From Gamsiella multidivaricata (taxonomy: Eukaryota; Mortierellomycota; Mortierellomycetes; Mortierellales; Mortierellaceae), in assembly GCF_025024155.1 (NCBI RefSeq), contig NW_026251801.1, positions 62,001 through 126,000 of the forward strand: 64,000 nucleotides of DNA. The letters run 5' to 3'. This document shows positions 34,925-46,702 of the stretch, piece by piece. Each line of letters starts with the position of its first letter. Position 1 is the stretch's first letter. Below the pieces are notes generated by a model. It did no database searches and was not told the DNA's origin. It saw only the letters and a program-made list of their open reading frames with translations. The translations under genes were made by a program, and so were the position numbers.

Positions 34925-37055
34925 GGTTGGTTACTGTGGTCTATTGAAGATAAGATTGGTCCGTGTGGACAATTTCACAGTTAGTATGATGCTCAACAGC
35001 ACTGTAGCTTTAAAAAAAAGAAAGAAAGAAAGAAAAAAGCGTTGTGATAGATTAGACGGTTGAATGAACAATATAGATTAGTGTTGAGAAAAGGGTAGAT
35101 CATCCACAGTTCACAAAGTAGAAAAAAAAAGGATGTGCTGTTTATTCCCCTACAAAGTAAGTGGGGGCATTACACTGTGATCGTGCCAATCAAACAAGCA
35201 AGCAAAAAATAAAGTAGAATTCAAAAGAAAGAAAGGGAGACTCAAGAGAACAAAGGAGGGAAAGAAGAAAGCAGCAATGATAGTGATGGTGGCGATGAAC
35301 AGCCTGTTGGCTGGTTTTTGGTCCTTACAAGTCGTCAGAAAGGGGAGAGTGAGAAAAAAAGAATATAAAAAAAAAAAGAGACACACTCGAATCAGGCACT
35401 GGTCTGGTCAGAGGCGAGCGACTGGGGACTGAGGATGAGTGGTGTCGTTTCGTGGGGGTGGAGTGGGGGAACGTAAGGAAAGCGACAGAGGGAGAGGAGG
35501 GTATGGGGCAGGCACAGAATATGGAGAGAGAGGACGGAGGTGAAGGATGAAGAGATGGGAGAGGAAGAGCGAAAGAAAGAGGAGGAAGAAAAAAAGAGAA
35601 TCAAGGCCAAGGTGTGGTCCCTCAATCTTCGCATAACCCTCACCCCCACTTGAAAATAATATGAGGTTACGTCGGAGATGGAAGTCATCGCATGTCTTAA
35701 CCTACATCAGCAAAGAAGCAGCCGCCAACTTGCTGCACACGTTCTGATATTACTTGATCATGAAAACGCGTCGTTCTTGAACCAAATAATAATAATAAAA
35801 AATCATATGGCTGTGGTGCCCGAAGACAGCTATCGAGCCATCGTGCATAATGGATCGACGCGTCCGTCTTTTCGTCCTATGCTCCACATTTTTCTCTTAT
35901 TAGTTGCTTTATTCTTTTTTTTCTGTATCTTCATTGAAATTCTTGATCGTGTATGACGAATGAAGGGTAGCGAGACAGGAATAAAGATCCTCACTTCCGT
36001 ACGGGACACCATGTTTACACGCATGTGTCCTAGTCTACTAATGACGCGTTGAATATAACTAGTCTCAGTGCCCAGTTAATGGTCTCATGACGTCTTTAAT
36101 ATTTCCATGATTCAATCATAACACGCGTAAAACGCGAATTAGTTACGAAAGAAAAGGATAACGAGCTTGACAAGAGCTCCATAATTCGTAGTCTTAATAT
36201 TTCACGCCTTTCGGTCTCTAGCAGTAGTTCTTTATCAAATACTTCTCCAAGGTCGCTGCTCATAGAGTCGTAAATCGCAGCAGGGATCGTTGGCCCATGT
36301 ATATCAACATACCTCAGTCGTCTCTTTCTTTTTCTTTTTTTTTTTTTTTTTTTTTGTCCACGACTTATAAACAACTCTTTAGACCGATTTCGACCATCAT
36401 GTCACTGTCAGAGCAAATACAGTCGGTGTTTGTTTTTTTTGTTTTGTTTTTTTGGGGCTTGAAGGGTGATGTAGTCTAGGCCTTAAGTTTTGAACAACCT
36501 GTGGTGATCCACATATCCCTTCTACTATTCTAATGTACGATGCTCTTTTGCTCAGAAATATTTCATTACATAGACGCAGTGCTTCTACACGGTGTCCATG
36601 AAGATGCTATCTCTATGCGGAGTAATCCTTATCTAGACCCTGAACGCGACCACAGGGATCATATTCATTATATTACTTGCTATTGAACGTTAAGCACGAT
36701 GGCCGCCAACGCATTCTCCGAGTTCATTAACAATATCGGTCTTAAACTGGAACTTTTAGAGCTTGAGAAAGAGATCATTGTAGAAATACAGCTGAATGCG
36801 TCATTCCTGGATGATTTCCACAGCCACAAATAAAAATATAAAAAAAAAAACTTGAGCTAAGCTAGAACTAGAACAAAAGACGCGTATTTCGGGCGCAATA
36901 GAACCGTAAAGTATTGCAAAACCGTTGAGAATTAATTGTCTTTATTGACTATATACGATAAGAATGGAAGTATGTACAAAGAACGGGGGAGCTCCTCATG
37001 AAAAAAAAAATGATGGAAGCTACTACCAGAAGAAGGACGACTTTTTTTTCTTTTA
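34925..37055. other. 2.1-kb intergenic region with possible gene relics
   Basis: 5' flank of transportin and 3' flank of the sirtuin. Contains three ACGCGT sites between 35857 and 36130 and a further one at 36879, a T run (36337-36356) and two short protein-like frames: a minus-strand stretch at 36100-36300 and a 44-codon plus-strand frame at 36699-36833. Otherwise nothing supported. Confidence 0.45.
36699..36833 (+). CDS. Small open frame, 44 aa, unknown
   Basis: ATG in the context CACGATGG opens a 44-residue frame, Leu/Glu-rich, with a possible amphipathic helix (LKLELLELEKEIIVEIQL). I recognise no family. It may be a short real gene, the last exon of an unrecognised one, or chance. No ribosomal or family evidence supports it. 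Confidence 0.15.
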   Translation: MAANAFSEFINNIGLKLELLELEKEIIVEIQLNASFLDDFHSHK

Positions 37056-38778
37056 TTATAATTTAGTTTTGCACGATCTTCTCGAGGAGGTGGGATAGGG
37101 GGAGAAGCCCTTCGCCTGTTGACAGCGAACGCTGCCCGGCTTCCGCTGCTTGAACGGGAGTACGTTCTCCTTATTGGAGAACTGCTTCCGCCCAAGCCGC
37201 ACCACCGCCCTCAGCTCCCCCCTTTTCTCTTTCTTCTTGTCCTCCTTCTTCCTGTCTTCCTTGTCCTCCTCCTGTTGCTGCGCCGGTGGAAGGGGCTTGA
37301 AGGGCAATTGCGTCTGTACCTTCTCTTTACGGATCGCCTCCTGGACGACCTCACACCACCGATCACACTCTCCTTCAACGAAATAGTCGAATACGCCGTT
37401 CCATTCCTTGCCGACGACCGGTGTCTTGTTGACCAAAATCACGCATCCCTTCTTATTCTCGTGCACCGTCTTGGCAGCCTTCCTGACCAACAACCGCAGT
37501 CCATGCACCTTGAGCGATGTTCCCATGACAAGCAAAACATCCGGTGATCTCTTCAGGTCCGTGAGCTGGATCCTGCCAATGGCGTCTCCAAACGGGTGGT
37601 TTTCGTTGTAAAGGACAATGTCTGGTCGAAGGGTTCCTGTCGCGACCTTGCGCTTTCCTTGTGCGACGCGAATGACGTCTGATGTTAATTTAAAAAATCC
37701 CGAACGCGTTAGTGTATATAAAGCAAAGCCGCGTTTTTCAGGTACCCCGGACCAATCGCCATCAACGCGTCGCATAACACATACCATTGAGTTCGCATTT
37801 CGGACAATCCGGTGCCTCTCCCTCACGAAAGACTTTCTCGTAATCGTTCAAGAATCCATAGGGCTCGCTACAGAGGGTGCACTTTAATTTCCTGAGCGAT
37901 CCATGAAGCTGGACCACGTTTACGTCCTTCTTGACCTTGCCCTTTTCACAGACCAGACTCGTCTCCATCCCGAGTTCTTCTTCCAGACAATCAATGTTTT
38001 GTGTGTAGCATCGTAGTAATTTGCCTTTTTCGGACAACATCTTGATAAAGTGGTGAGTGGGTGATGGTTTCGCCTTTAGGGTTTGTGCATGCAGTTCCGA
38101 TATGAATGTGTAAAAGACGGCGGTCGTAGTACAGTCGCGAAAGAGGTTGGCGTCAAAAAGGTCCTTGCCCTTCAGAACAGTCTTTGGGTATTGCTTCTTG
38201 ACGAGGTTGTAGAGTCCATCGGCCGAGCGAAAATCCTAGTGTTTGGTATACATGCAGGGCAAGCGGCATTATTAGCATGGTCGCGTAAAAATAATATAAA
38301 GATAAAAATAATGAAAGACTGGGCATTATCCTGGCGAGCTAACAACTCCTCCCGTGCATATGTACAAAGGGTGCATATGATGCAGATGGCAGGACTGGGA
38401 GCAGAAGTTCAGACCTGAAACCACTGTTCCAATCCCACTCAGGACACCAAACAAGAGCAAAAGAGACTAATGGGCAGAAAAAGACCACATGGAGACGACG
38501 AGGGATCGTCCCAAGGGGGGTCAGGGACACAGTAAAGGAAGCCAGGGGATGGAGAGGCTACCTACCGGGATACCACTGCTGCAGGATATGCCTGCGCCTG
38601 TGATGACGATGGTCTTCTTGGCCTTGAGCATCACATCCGTCACACTCTGGAGGTGTCTCTCCGACACGACATCCCTCGACAGCTGATTCAGGTCGATCGT
38701 GAGCATAGGGAGATCGTGGGGGAGGGGAGTGTGAGCTCTATGGATGGTTCGGTGTCTTCTTTCCCTGATGGATGGCAA
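37056..38778 (-). CDS. NAD-dependent histone deacetylase, HST3/HST4-like sirtuin
   Basis: Class I nuclear sirtuin; Hst3/Hst4 remove H3K56 acetylation. Exons 38778-38566, 38235-37785 and 37678-37056 give 428 aa. The catalytic core is complete: ITGAGISCSSGIPDFRS (NAD site), YTQNIDCLEE, LHGSLRKLKC with catalytic His, two zinc pairs CTLC and CPKC, GTLRPDIVLY and LLVMGTSLKVHGL, then VNKTP. The YNLVKKQYPKTVLKGKDLFDANLF block and the wording KGKLLRCYTQNIDCLE are typical of the HST3/4 branch. A basic C-terminal tail (Lys/Glu-rich, then Arg-rich, ending SRRSCKTKL) could hold a nuclear signal. The upstream ATG at 38778 opens in frame with no better alternative. Confidence 0.92.
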
Positions 38779-39156
38779 TGTGTGGGGGGCGTTGATGGGA
38801 TCGACAAGGGTGGGATTGAAGGTGAGGGGGGAGGGAAGGGAAAAAAAAAAAGGATGAGCTCACACAATCACTCCCAGCAATCAATCAAAAAGTCGTAGAA
38901 ACGAGAAAAAAGGGCCTCTCGTTTTGTGTGTGTGCACAAAGTGAAAATTTTACGAAGCAGTCTTCCTATTAGCGGGACGAAAATCCTAGGTGTGGCCACG
39001 CTGTGAATGGGTTTGCAATTGAGTTTGGATGGTGAAGGGAAATTAGGTTGGTTTTTTTATTCTTTGAAAAAATAATGCAGTTTGTCAATGGGCTGGTGAA
39101 GGGTAAAAGAATGAACAATGCCTGTGCCAAAAGCGACGATAGCAACACACGCTCCT
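38779..39156. other. Intergenic region between malic enzyme and sirtuin
   Basis: Both neighbours are on the minus strand, so this is the 3' flank of the malic enzyme gene and the 5' flank of the sirtuin. G-rich at 38770-38840. No gene seen. Confidence 0.55.
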
Positions 39157-42100
39157 CTACAGGTGAGGCGCAAACGTGGTGATCTCCTCCTCAACTCCAT
39201 CAGTCGTCCACATGTTGCTGGTGACGAAGTTCAGGAGTGCGCTCCTGTCGTGGGTCTTCACAAGCTTGATCGCCTCCTCGTTCGTTGCCGTGCCCTCCGC
39301 AACGGACTCTGCAACGACCGCTGCTGCAACTTCAGCAGACACCTGACGGATGCGGGGCAAGACTGGGTACAACAGACCCTGACCGCGCTCCTCAACCGTC
39401 AACGCGTTGGCACAAGCACGGGCAGCGCTGTAGATCAGACGGTCACTGATGTTCTTGGGCTGGGCCAGGATACTGCCAAGACCGAGACCAGGGAAGATGT
39501 ACATGTTGTTGCCCTGACCAGGCGAACTGAGGAGGCCAGTGTGAGGATCAGTGTACTTGGGGAATGCAGTGCCTGAAGCAAAGATGACTTTGCCCTTGGT
39601 GTGGACCATGGCCTGCTCGAACGAGCACTCGGCCTGGTAGGCAGGGTTGGAAAGAGGGAAGACAATGGGGCGCTCGTTCAAGCTAGCCATCGACTTGAGG
39701 ACGTCCTCGGAGAAGGCACCAGACTGTGATGAGAGACCGAACAAGGCTGTAGGGCGGACGTGCTCAATCACAGACTGGATGTCAGGGTATTGGGAGCCGT
39801 TGTTGTCCTTGCGGGCAAAGTACAGCTTGTGCTCCGCCAACTTGTCACCACGATCCAGAGTCACCAAACCCTTTGAGTCGACCAACCAGACCATCTCGCG
39901 TGCCTTGTCCTCGCTCATGCCGTGGTCGTTTACAAAGAACGCAGCCAACTGCTTCGCAACACCCACAGCTGCAGATCCGGCACCAAAGAAGAGAATCTTG
40001 TGGTCCTTGGCGGGGATGCCAGCAAGGTTGATGGCATTCATGAATCCAGCCAAGATGACGGCACCAGTTCCTTGGATATCGTCGTTGAAGCAGAACTTGG
40101 TAGGTTGATACTTATCGAGGAGCTGGAAGGCGTGCTCAGATGAGAAGTCCTCAAACTGGATCAGCAGCTTGGGATAAAGAGAGGTGAGGGCTTCAAGAAC
40201 GGCATCGACAAAGGGGAAGAATTGGTCGTCACCAACGCGCTTCTGACGCAAGCCCAGATAGAACTCGTCCTTGAGCTTATCCTCGTTGTTGGTACCGAGA
40301 TCAAGGGTGATGGGGATCGTGCGTCTTGGGTCGACACCGGCACCGGCAACATACAGCTGAAGCTTTCCGACGGGGATACCCATTCCGCCCACACCGAGAT
40401 CACCAAGACCGAGAATACGGGAGCCGTCTGTGATGACGGCAATCTGTGGGGTGAGGCTGGGGTCCTGAGGGTATGGCTTGTAGTTCTGAATGATCTGGGT
40501 GAGGTTGGGAAGATCGTTGATGGACAGGAAGAGGCCGTCGGGTTGGCCGGGAGGGGCGAGGAAGGGGTAGATACTGCAGTAGTTTTGGCATGCGGCGCCG
40601 ACAGTGGGTGTGTAGATCAGAGGCAGGGTTTCCTATGATGTCAATGCAAAGAGTAAGACAGAAGTGAGATGGTTAATAAGCTGATGGTATGGTGCAATGC
40701 TAAGGTCCCTTGGACTGTTCATAACCAGCCCTAGATGCTAGATGGCCGTTTGGCAGTTCCTGACAACATGGTCGTTATCAGGATTCAGCTCCAGCCAGGC
40801 GGAGTGGAGCTGGTGCGTGCTCACAGGTTGATCCGTTGTGAGGAGATGAAATAAAAAAAATGAAGAGACCCCAAGCGAGAATATGCCCCAGGCGAATAGC
40901 AACTGTTTCTGGCACACCAGCCTAGACCTTGCCTTCAATTAGGAGGGTACGAAGGACAAGAGATGCGGGGAGGAAAGCAAAGGGCCTAATAGCCCGATCC
41001 ACTAGACCCACTGTCGCTAGGACCGCGGATTACACTTTCCGACGGGTCGTTCTGAAGCGGGGAACCATTCTCGTCGACATGGAAAAATAAAATAATTTAT
41101 GATTTTTACCCCATGAAAACAAAAAAAAGATTCAACGGCGAAAGACGACCTCAATCGCGCGTCTATGCCGAACGGATCAATCAATGGGGCAAGAAGTACC
41201 ACTCGCACTCGTGTGCTCTCGTGTTCTCACAGCGTCTCATGGGAAAAGTAAGCGGGGAAAACAAAGCGGACCCATATTGCTCCACATTCCCTGCACACTA
41301 TCCACGAAAACCCAGAGGATCTTGTATAACCAGAGTAAAATGCGCAGACCAAAAGGACATTCGAATTCATCCATCCTTACCTCGAGCTGATCGCTGACCA
41401 GGCCATAGAAGAGACGGACGTTCGTATTCCTGAGCCAGGCCAAGAAGACGTACTTTTCAAGATCGGTCGACTTGCTCCGGAGCTGGGCAAGCGCACGCTT
41501 CTTCTGGGTGTCGAACGACTCGACCTTAGCGGGGCTCAGTCCATTGAGACGAAGGGCCGTACGGAGTTCAGAGGGAGTTGCGGTACCTATAGTGTCATAG
41601 GAGCGATTCAACGGAAGTAGTTAGAGCATTGGTACGTCGTCGCTGTGTCAAGGCCCACAATTGGGTATGTTTATGTTGCCCTTGTCGAAAAAAAAAATAA
41701 TGGCGACGTAGTGAAGGACGGTCGTTCTTTTCAAACAATAAGCGATCCTTGTTCAACTGGATTCAATTACAATATCATTATTGTAAAATGTATGAGTGAA
41801 TAAGACGCCAGAAATGCGTTTCACGGACATTTTTCCCCATTCTTTAGTCCAGAAGCAGTCCAAGGGATAAAGCACTCTTTGGAACACCTCAGCACGAGAA
41901 GAAACAGTTGAACAAGGACCAATAGTGAAGGCGAGACAAGAACGAGAACGAGCTCAAATCAAGCAAGGGACAACACAATCGCATAAGCCAAGGACCATGA
42001 GGTGTTCTTCAGGGATACTTACTCTGGTTGAGGTAGGGCGATTTTGAGATCTGCTGGATGCTATGGTGGTTGAGCTTCTCGGTGACGGTCATGTTGTCTT

Positions 42101-42416
42101 GATGCTGATGGTGTTCACTATAGTTGTCGATGGTCTGTTCGGATATCGCGGTCGATGCTGATGAAAGGGTACGGCGAATGCTGTGAGTGGAGATGAGAGT
42201 TGGCAAAGAAGAAGAGGAAGAAGAAGGAGAAAGAATGGAGAGAGAAGAACCTCGGACGGTTGAAATACTTGAGAAGGATCGAAGCGAAGATGTGGGGGAA
42301 GCAGTAACAAAGGAACGCAGATGTGAGGAGGAAGAAAAGGAAAGGGAAGAGAAACCGGCCTTTTGAATGAAAAATGAGCGAGCTACGAAGGATCGGGAAA
42401 GGTTTGATGAAGCCAT
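39157..42416 (-). CDS. Malic enzyme, likely mitochondrial
   Basis: Oxidative decarboxylation of malate to pyruvate, making NAD(P)H. Exons 42416-42023, 41586-41381 and 40632-39157 give 691 aa (usual 540-600). Core motifs: YTPTVGAACQNY (catalytic Tyr), DGSRILGLGDLGVGGMGIPVGK (catalytic Lys; first 20 residues are the classic signature region), FEDFSS, CFNDDIQGTGAV (metal-binding Asp) and FGAGSAAVGVA (dinucleotide site). The first 60 residues are Ser/Arg-rich without acids, as in mitochondrial leaders, and another 70 residues precede the enzyme core. A later in-frame Met (around residue 108, MTVTEKLNHH) could start a cytosolic form. Cofactor preference cannot be read with confidence. Introns are long (436 and 748 bp). 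Confidence 0.94.
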
Positions 42417-45400
42417 GACTTTTTTCGTATGTGTTTCTTCTGGCTCAGTTATTGGTTGTTGGGGGGTGTGAAGAGGGTGTTGAGGATAGAAATATATGTC
42501 GGAGGAAACGGGAAGTAAAGCGCGCAATATATTAAAAAAAAACGGGATGAAGTGGATGTAATGGATGGAGTGGAGAGGAGTGCAGGGCGAGAGCGAGTAA
42601 AGAGTAAACTAAGGTAGTCAATTGCGATATTGGTAATGGAAAAGTAAAGGGCGGGCTGCACAAGGACGAATTTAACGATTGTATGATTTTTAGAAAGAGA
42701 GATGGGCAAAGTAGGGTAAAGTTTGTTCAGTTAGTTTTTGCATGTTCAATTATAGATTGTGGGTTGTGTGTACACACCCCCGCACCATAAACAACGCACT
42801 CGCTTCACCCATCCACTCACTCAGAAATATACAAATGACAAAGAAAACGAAAAATGAGCAACCCACTCGATCTACATACATGTACACATCATCGCCAATT
42901 CATGGCACCATAGATAGAAGGTGGAGAAAATAGGAACACATAGAGTTGAAGACAATTGACGGACGAAGGGGAACCAACAGAGAACAAGAGACATATGCAC
43001 ACCTCCGCATCCAACACTCAAATAGCCATTGTCAGTGTCGGTGGTTAGTGTACAATGCCCTGCTTGTGTCTGTTGAAAGATGGACCTAATACCCGGTTCC
43101 TAGTTCAATTACTATTTCCCCCCTTGAAGGCGTAAACAGGTCCATTGACGCACACTGCAGATCCTTAGTATGATCTTTTTTCCGACTAACGAACCTTTCA
43201 TTCCGTTCCCTACACACTATTCTCGTTCTAGTGGCCCAAGAGCATGTACCTTTTACACTTTTGAGAAAAAAAAATTGTGGGGTACGGATCCGACTCTCAG
43301 AGATGGTAGACGAGAGCAAAAGCGGCAGGATCTGGAACTAAAGGGAGCCGAGGAGGATAGGGGTTGTCAATGAGTAAGATGTTCAGGTATATGGGAGCAT
43401 GTAGAGACCCTTTTGAAGGAGAATTTGACCATGTGTCATTTATAGAATTGTTTTCGTCCAAAAGTTGGTCTTTGCCCACGGAGCAAAGAACACGACGCGT
43501 TCGTGTCACAATCTGTTTGTTACTCATCCAAAAAAAACGCTTTTTTAGAGAGTGTTGGGCAAGCAAAAATAATATTATTCGTTACGTCCGCATGGATAGA
43601 TTTTTTCGTGAGATGACTCAAAAAAAAAGAGGGAGTGAAGCTTTCTTGTTTCTTATCCTACAAGCAGCATTGGATATTCTAGGGAAGTACATGGCACCTC
43701 AGCCAGCTATATTCGCTCCCACGCAAGAGCAGCAATATGGCCTGACCATAGACCATGAACCATCCTCTGTGAGCCATGACCTTGACCACTGCGCCATACA
43801 GTGATGACTCCTCTTTGATCGATGCACCCTTCCGGAGAGGTGGGAGATGAGTGGAGTGCAGTGTTTCTTGGGGTAGACGACAGTTACACTTAGAAGGAGC
43901 GTACCTATAGAACGAGATGTGTTGACTGGAGTACACGCATCCAGACTCCACAACCCATGGTCGACATTACAGTACATCATCCAACGTTGAGTAAAGACTC
44001 AATTGTTGACTATACATCATGCCACTACCAACACCAGCACTATTCTTTATTTTGAGCATACAACAAAGCGAGTCAACCTTATCCAGGAGAATTGATCCAC
44101 CTGGTAAGCTTAGATAGCGCGCTTAACCTCCCCCTACCTTAAATTAGGACTCTTAAAACGCCCCGGATCATTCCGAGCTGGTGGGCAGTAAATTCTCTTG
44201 CGCTGGCGAACACCCATAACGCGCAAACACACGCAAAAAAAAAAAAAAAAAAAGGCCGTCAATGCGGGCAAAATCACCATACGCATAGTTTTTTTCTATT
44301 CCCCCTTGATGCGACGGAAGGAAGATACGTAGTTCATTTTGAGTGATGTTATGCCGTTAAAAGAAGGACAGGTTCAATTGGTGCACTGGGCTGCAGCATC
44401 TCCATTGCGTGCTGGAGCCATGACAGCAAGGTACCAGTTGACACACCTGAGTCATTTTCATACAACAAAAGTATCCGTGTCTGTCCGGAGCATATGTGCG
44501 TTTGTTGTGTGTGTATGTGTGTGTATGTGCTGAACTCAATAAGTCGCAGAAACCCTCCGGTCGACACTTTGAAGTGCTCCGGTGCTTCTACTGAACATGA
44601 AAAAAAAAATTGTTTCGGCCCTGGATTTCACATGCTGTTCGCCAGGCACACAAACGCGTGTTTACGAATGCATGTCTCCATGCTCGCATGCGATTTGTTT
44701 ATTCATATCCTCAAATGCACATGCTCGATCGTCAGTCCATCCATTCGGATTAGGAAAAACGCGGGGTAATCATCGATAGGCCAAGTCCATCATTCAATCG
44801 TCTGCACTTCCAACAATCAAACTGTAAAGCGAATAGTATACGAAGAAGCTCTCTATAGCGCCATGATGATCGCAGAATGACATCTCCACAAAACCCGCTC
44901 GAGGGTCGGATCTTTTCCTCGATGCCCATTATTCTTCTCTTCCAAGCTGACCGCACGCTGGTGTCTGATGCCAGAGCAACTGGACAGCCTTGCAGCATAT
45001 AGATGAGTGCTCCTTCGTCCTCCTATTCTTACGCCCCCATATACACACACAGTCATCTCACGCATGTCATTACACCTGGGGAAAGAGAGCAGGTTTGATG
45101 GAGCGTTGCATCCTCAGGATCTTTATTTCTTCTCTGCCCAAGTTGGCGATGACAATCTAAATCTATGAATATAGGCTGGGAGCGAGCCTACTATGTATAC
45201 ATTCTCGTATTATATACATTCCAGCAGCAAGGGGATATCGACATCAACGCATTATCCATGATGGCTATAAACAGAGGGGTATAAGGTGATTTTCACAGCA
45301 ATGACTCTCAATCTACTGTGGTTGCTGTCGCCTAAAAGAATGAAAGAAGAGGCGGCGAATGAAACGAACAGGAAATAGTGACTAAAGGATAGAAGCACCC

Positions 45401-46702
45401 TCCGGGGTTAATAAGCGATTTGACTTGCTCTACACGTGTACGACACAGCACCTCCATTTGCATATTCTCCTTCCGCTTGGACCAACTCGTCTTGTCATAT
45501 TCTTTTTTGGTGGCGCTGAGAGAGCATTGTGATTGCCCTTTTTTGCCTTTCTTTTTATTCCCTCCATGATGATGCAGCTCTTTGGAGGTGCTCCTCGTAC
45601 GCAATGACCCTTTCCTGTCCATCACGCCTTGCAAATCACAATGGATTTATATCCTGCCATTTGATTGCTTTATTACCTTTGTTACTGGGGAATATGAGAC
45701 TATCTCTACCCTTGAATTCTATATGGACCTCGTTGACAAGAACCTATGCGATTTTTTTTAAAGAAAAAAATGGGCCTTGGTGGTCCCGACGCGTCGAGCT
45801 ATTTACTCCACTATAGGATTGTAAGATCTCGCAATAGCGTACGTGCTCTATAATGCACAGGCTCTCCTCCCTTCCCCTCGATGCGTACATTCCAACGATT
45901 TTTTCGCGGAGCAATCTCATCGCACCCCTTGAGAACGCAGGAGTCCATGGTTCTGCTGAGGATAACCTTTTTTTTCTAGAAATAAACGCGTATCTTTGAG
46001 CTGCGCCTCTCCAAAGCCTAGACAGGTGTGTAATAGGAGCAGCACCCTGGCCAGAGGGTCCTAGAGGATTGATGCATCCTGGACCACCAACACTCCGCAC
46101 GTGGTCGATATGCGAGATGGGAAATGACAGGTGGTACAGGAAGGGCCCTGTCCCCTGTCCTCTGGACTGGAAAATAAGCTGTGTCTGTGTCCTTTTCCTT
46201 ACCTGGGAGAGAGGAAGATCGAGTCACTTATTCGCAAGGGCCCTGAGATGCTTAAAACTCTCCCTGACCAGGCTATCCGTGGCTCTTTCCAAATGAAGAC
46301 ATGCATGGTCCCTATTTTTTTTTATTCCTTTCCTTGCCAATCCTGCCGCCGCATTATGCCTTGCTTTACCTTGCCTGCGAGTTGGCCTTTGGGTGGGATG
46401 ATGATGGGACCCGTGGCCTGTGTTCTTTGTTGGGGCGCGGTAAAGAAAGAGTCGTGATGTCTCAGTGTTGACTTGAAGGCACTCCAAACAAACAAACCAA
46501 CTGAGCGGTCATCAAAACACAACGCTTTGTACACACCTGCTCCACCTCATCTTTCCTTCACTCCATTCCATTTGCATTCGCTTCCATCCCCATCCCTTCC
46601 ACTCGCCCATATACCCTTGTATACCCATATATCCCACACCCCACCCACTCACACCCGGCAAAAGGAAGCATCAACTAATATATCACCAAACCATCCATCG
46701 TT
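42417..46702. other. 4.3-kb gene-poor intergenic region
   Basis: 5' flank of malic enzyme (minus) and 5' flank of the FAD protein (plus), so a long divergent spacer. Contains ACGCGT sites (near 43494, 44656, 45789 and 45986), an A run (44233-44252), GT-rich DNA (44503-44528) and a C/T/A-rich stretch at 46530-46700 before the next start. Open frames of 118-146 codons here have no similarity I recognise. No gene supported. Confidence 0.5.

Noticed and set aside
43364..43804. 146-codon plus-strand open frame
   Set aside because: Mixed composition, crosses A-rich homopolymers, no motif or neighbour exon; likely chance.
45744..46100. 118-codon minus-strand open frame
   Set aside because: Protein-like in places but no family match, and it starts in a T/A-rich run; not enough to call a gene.
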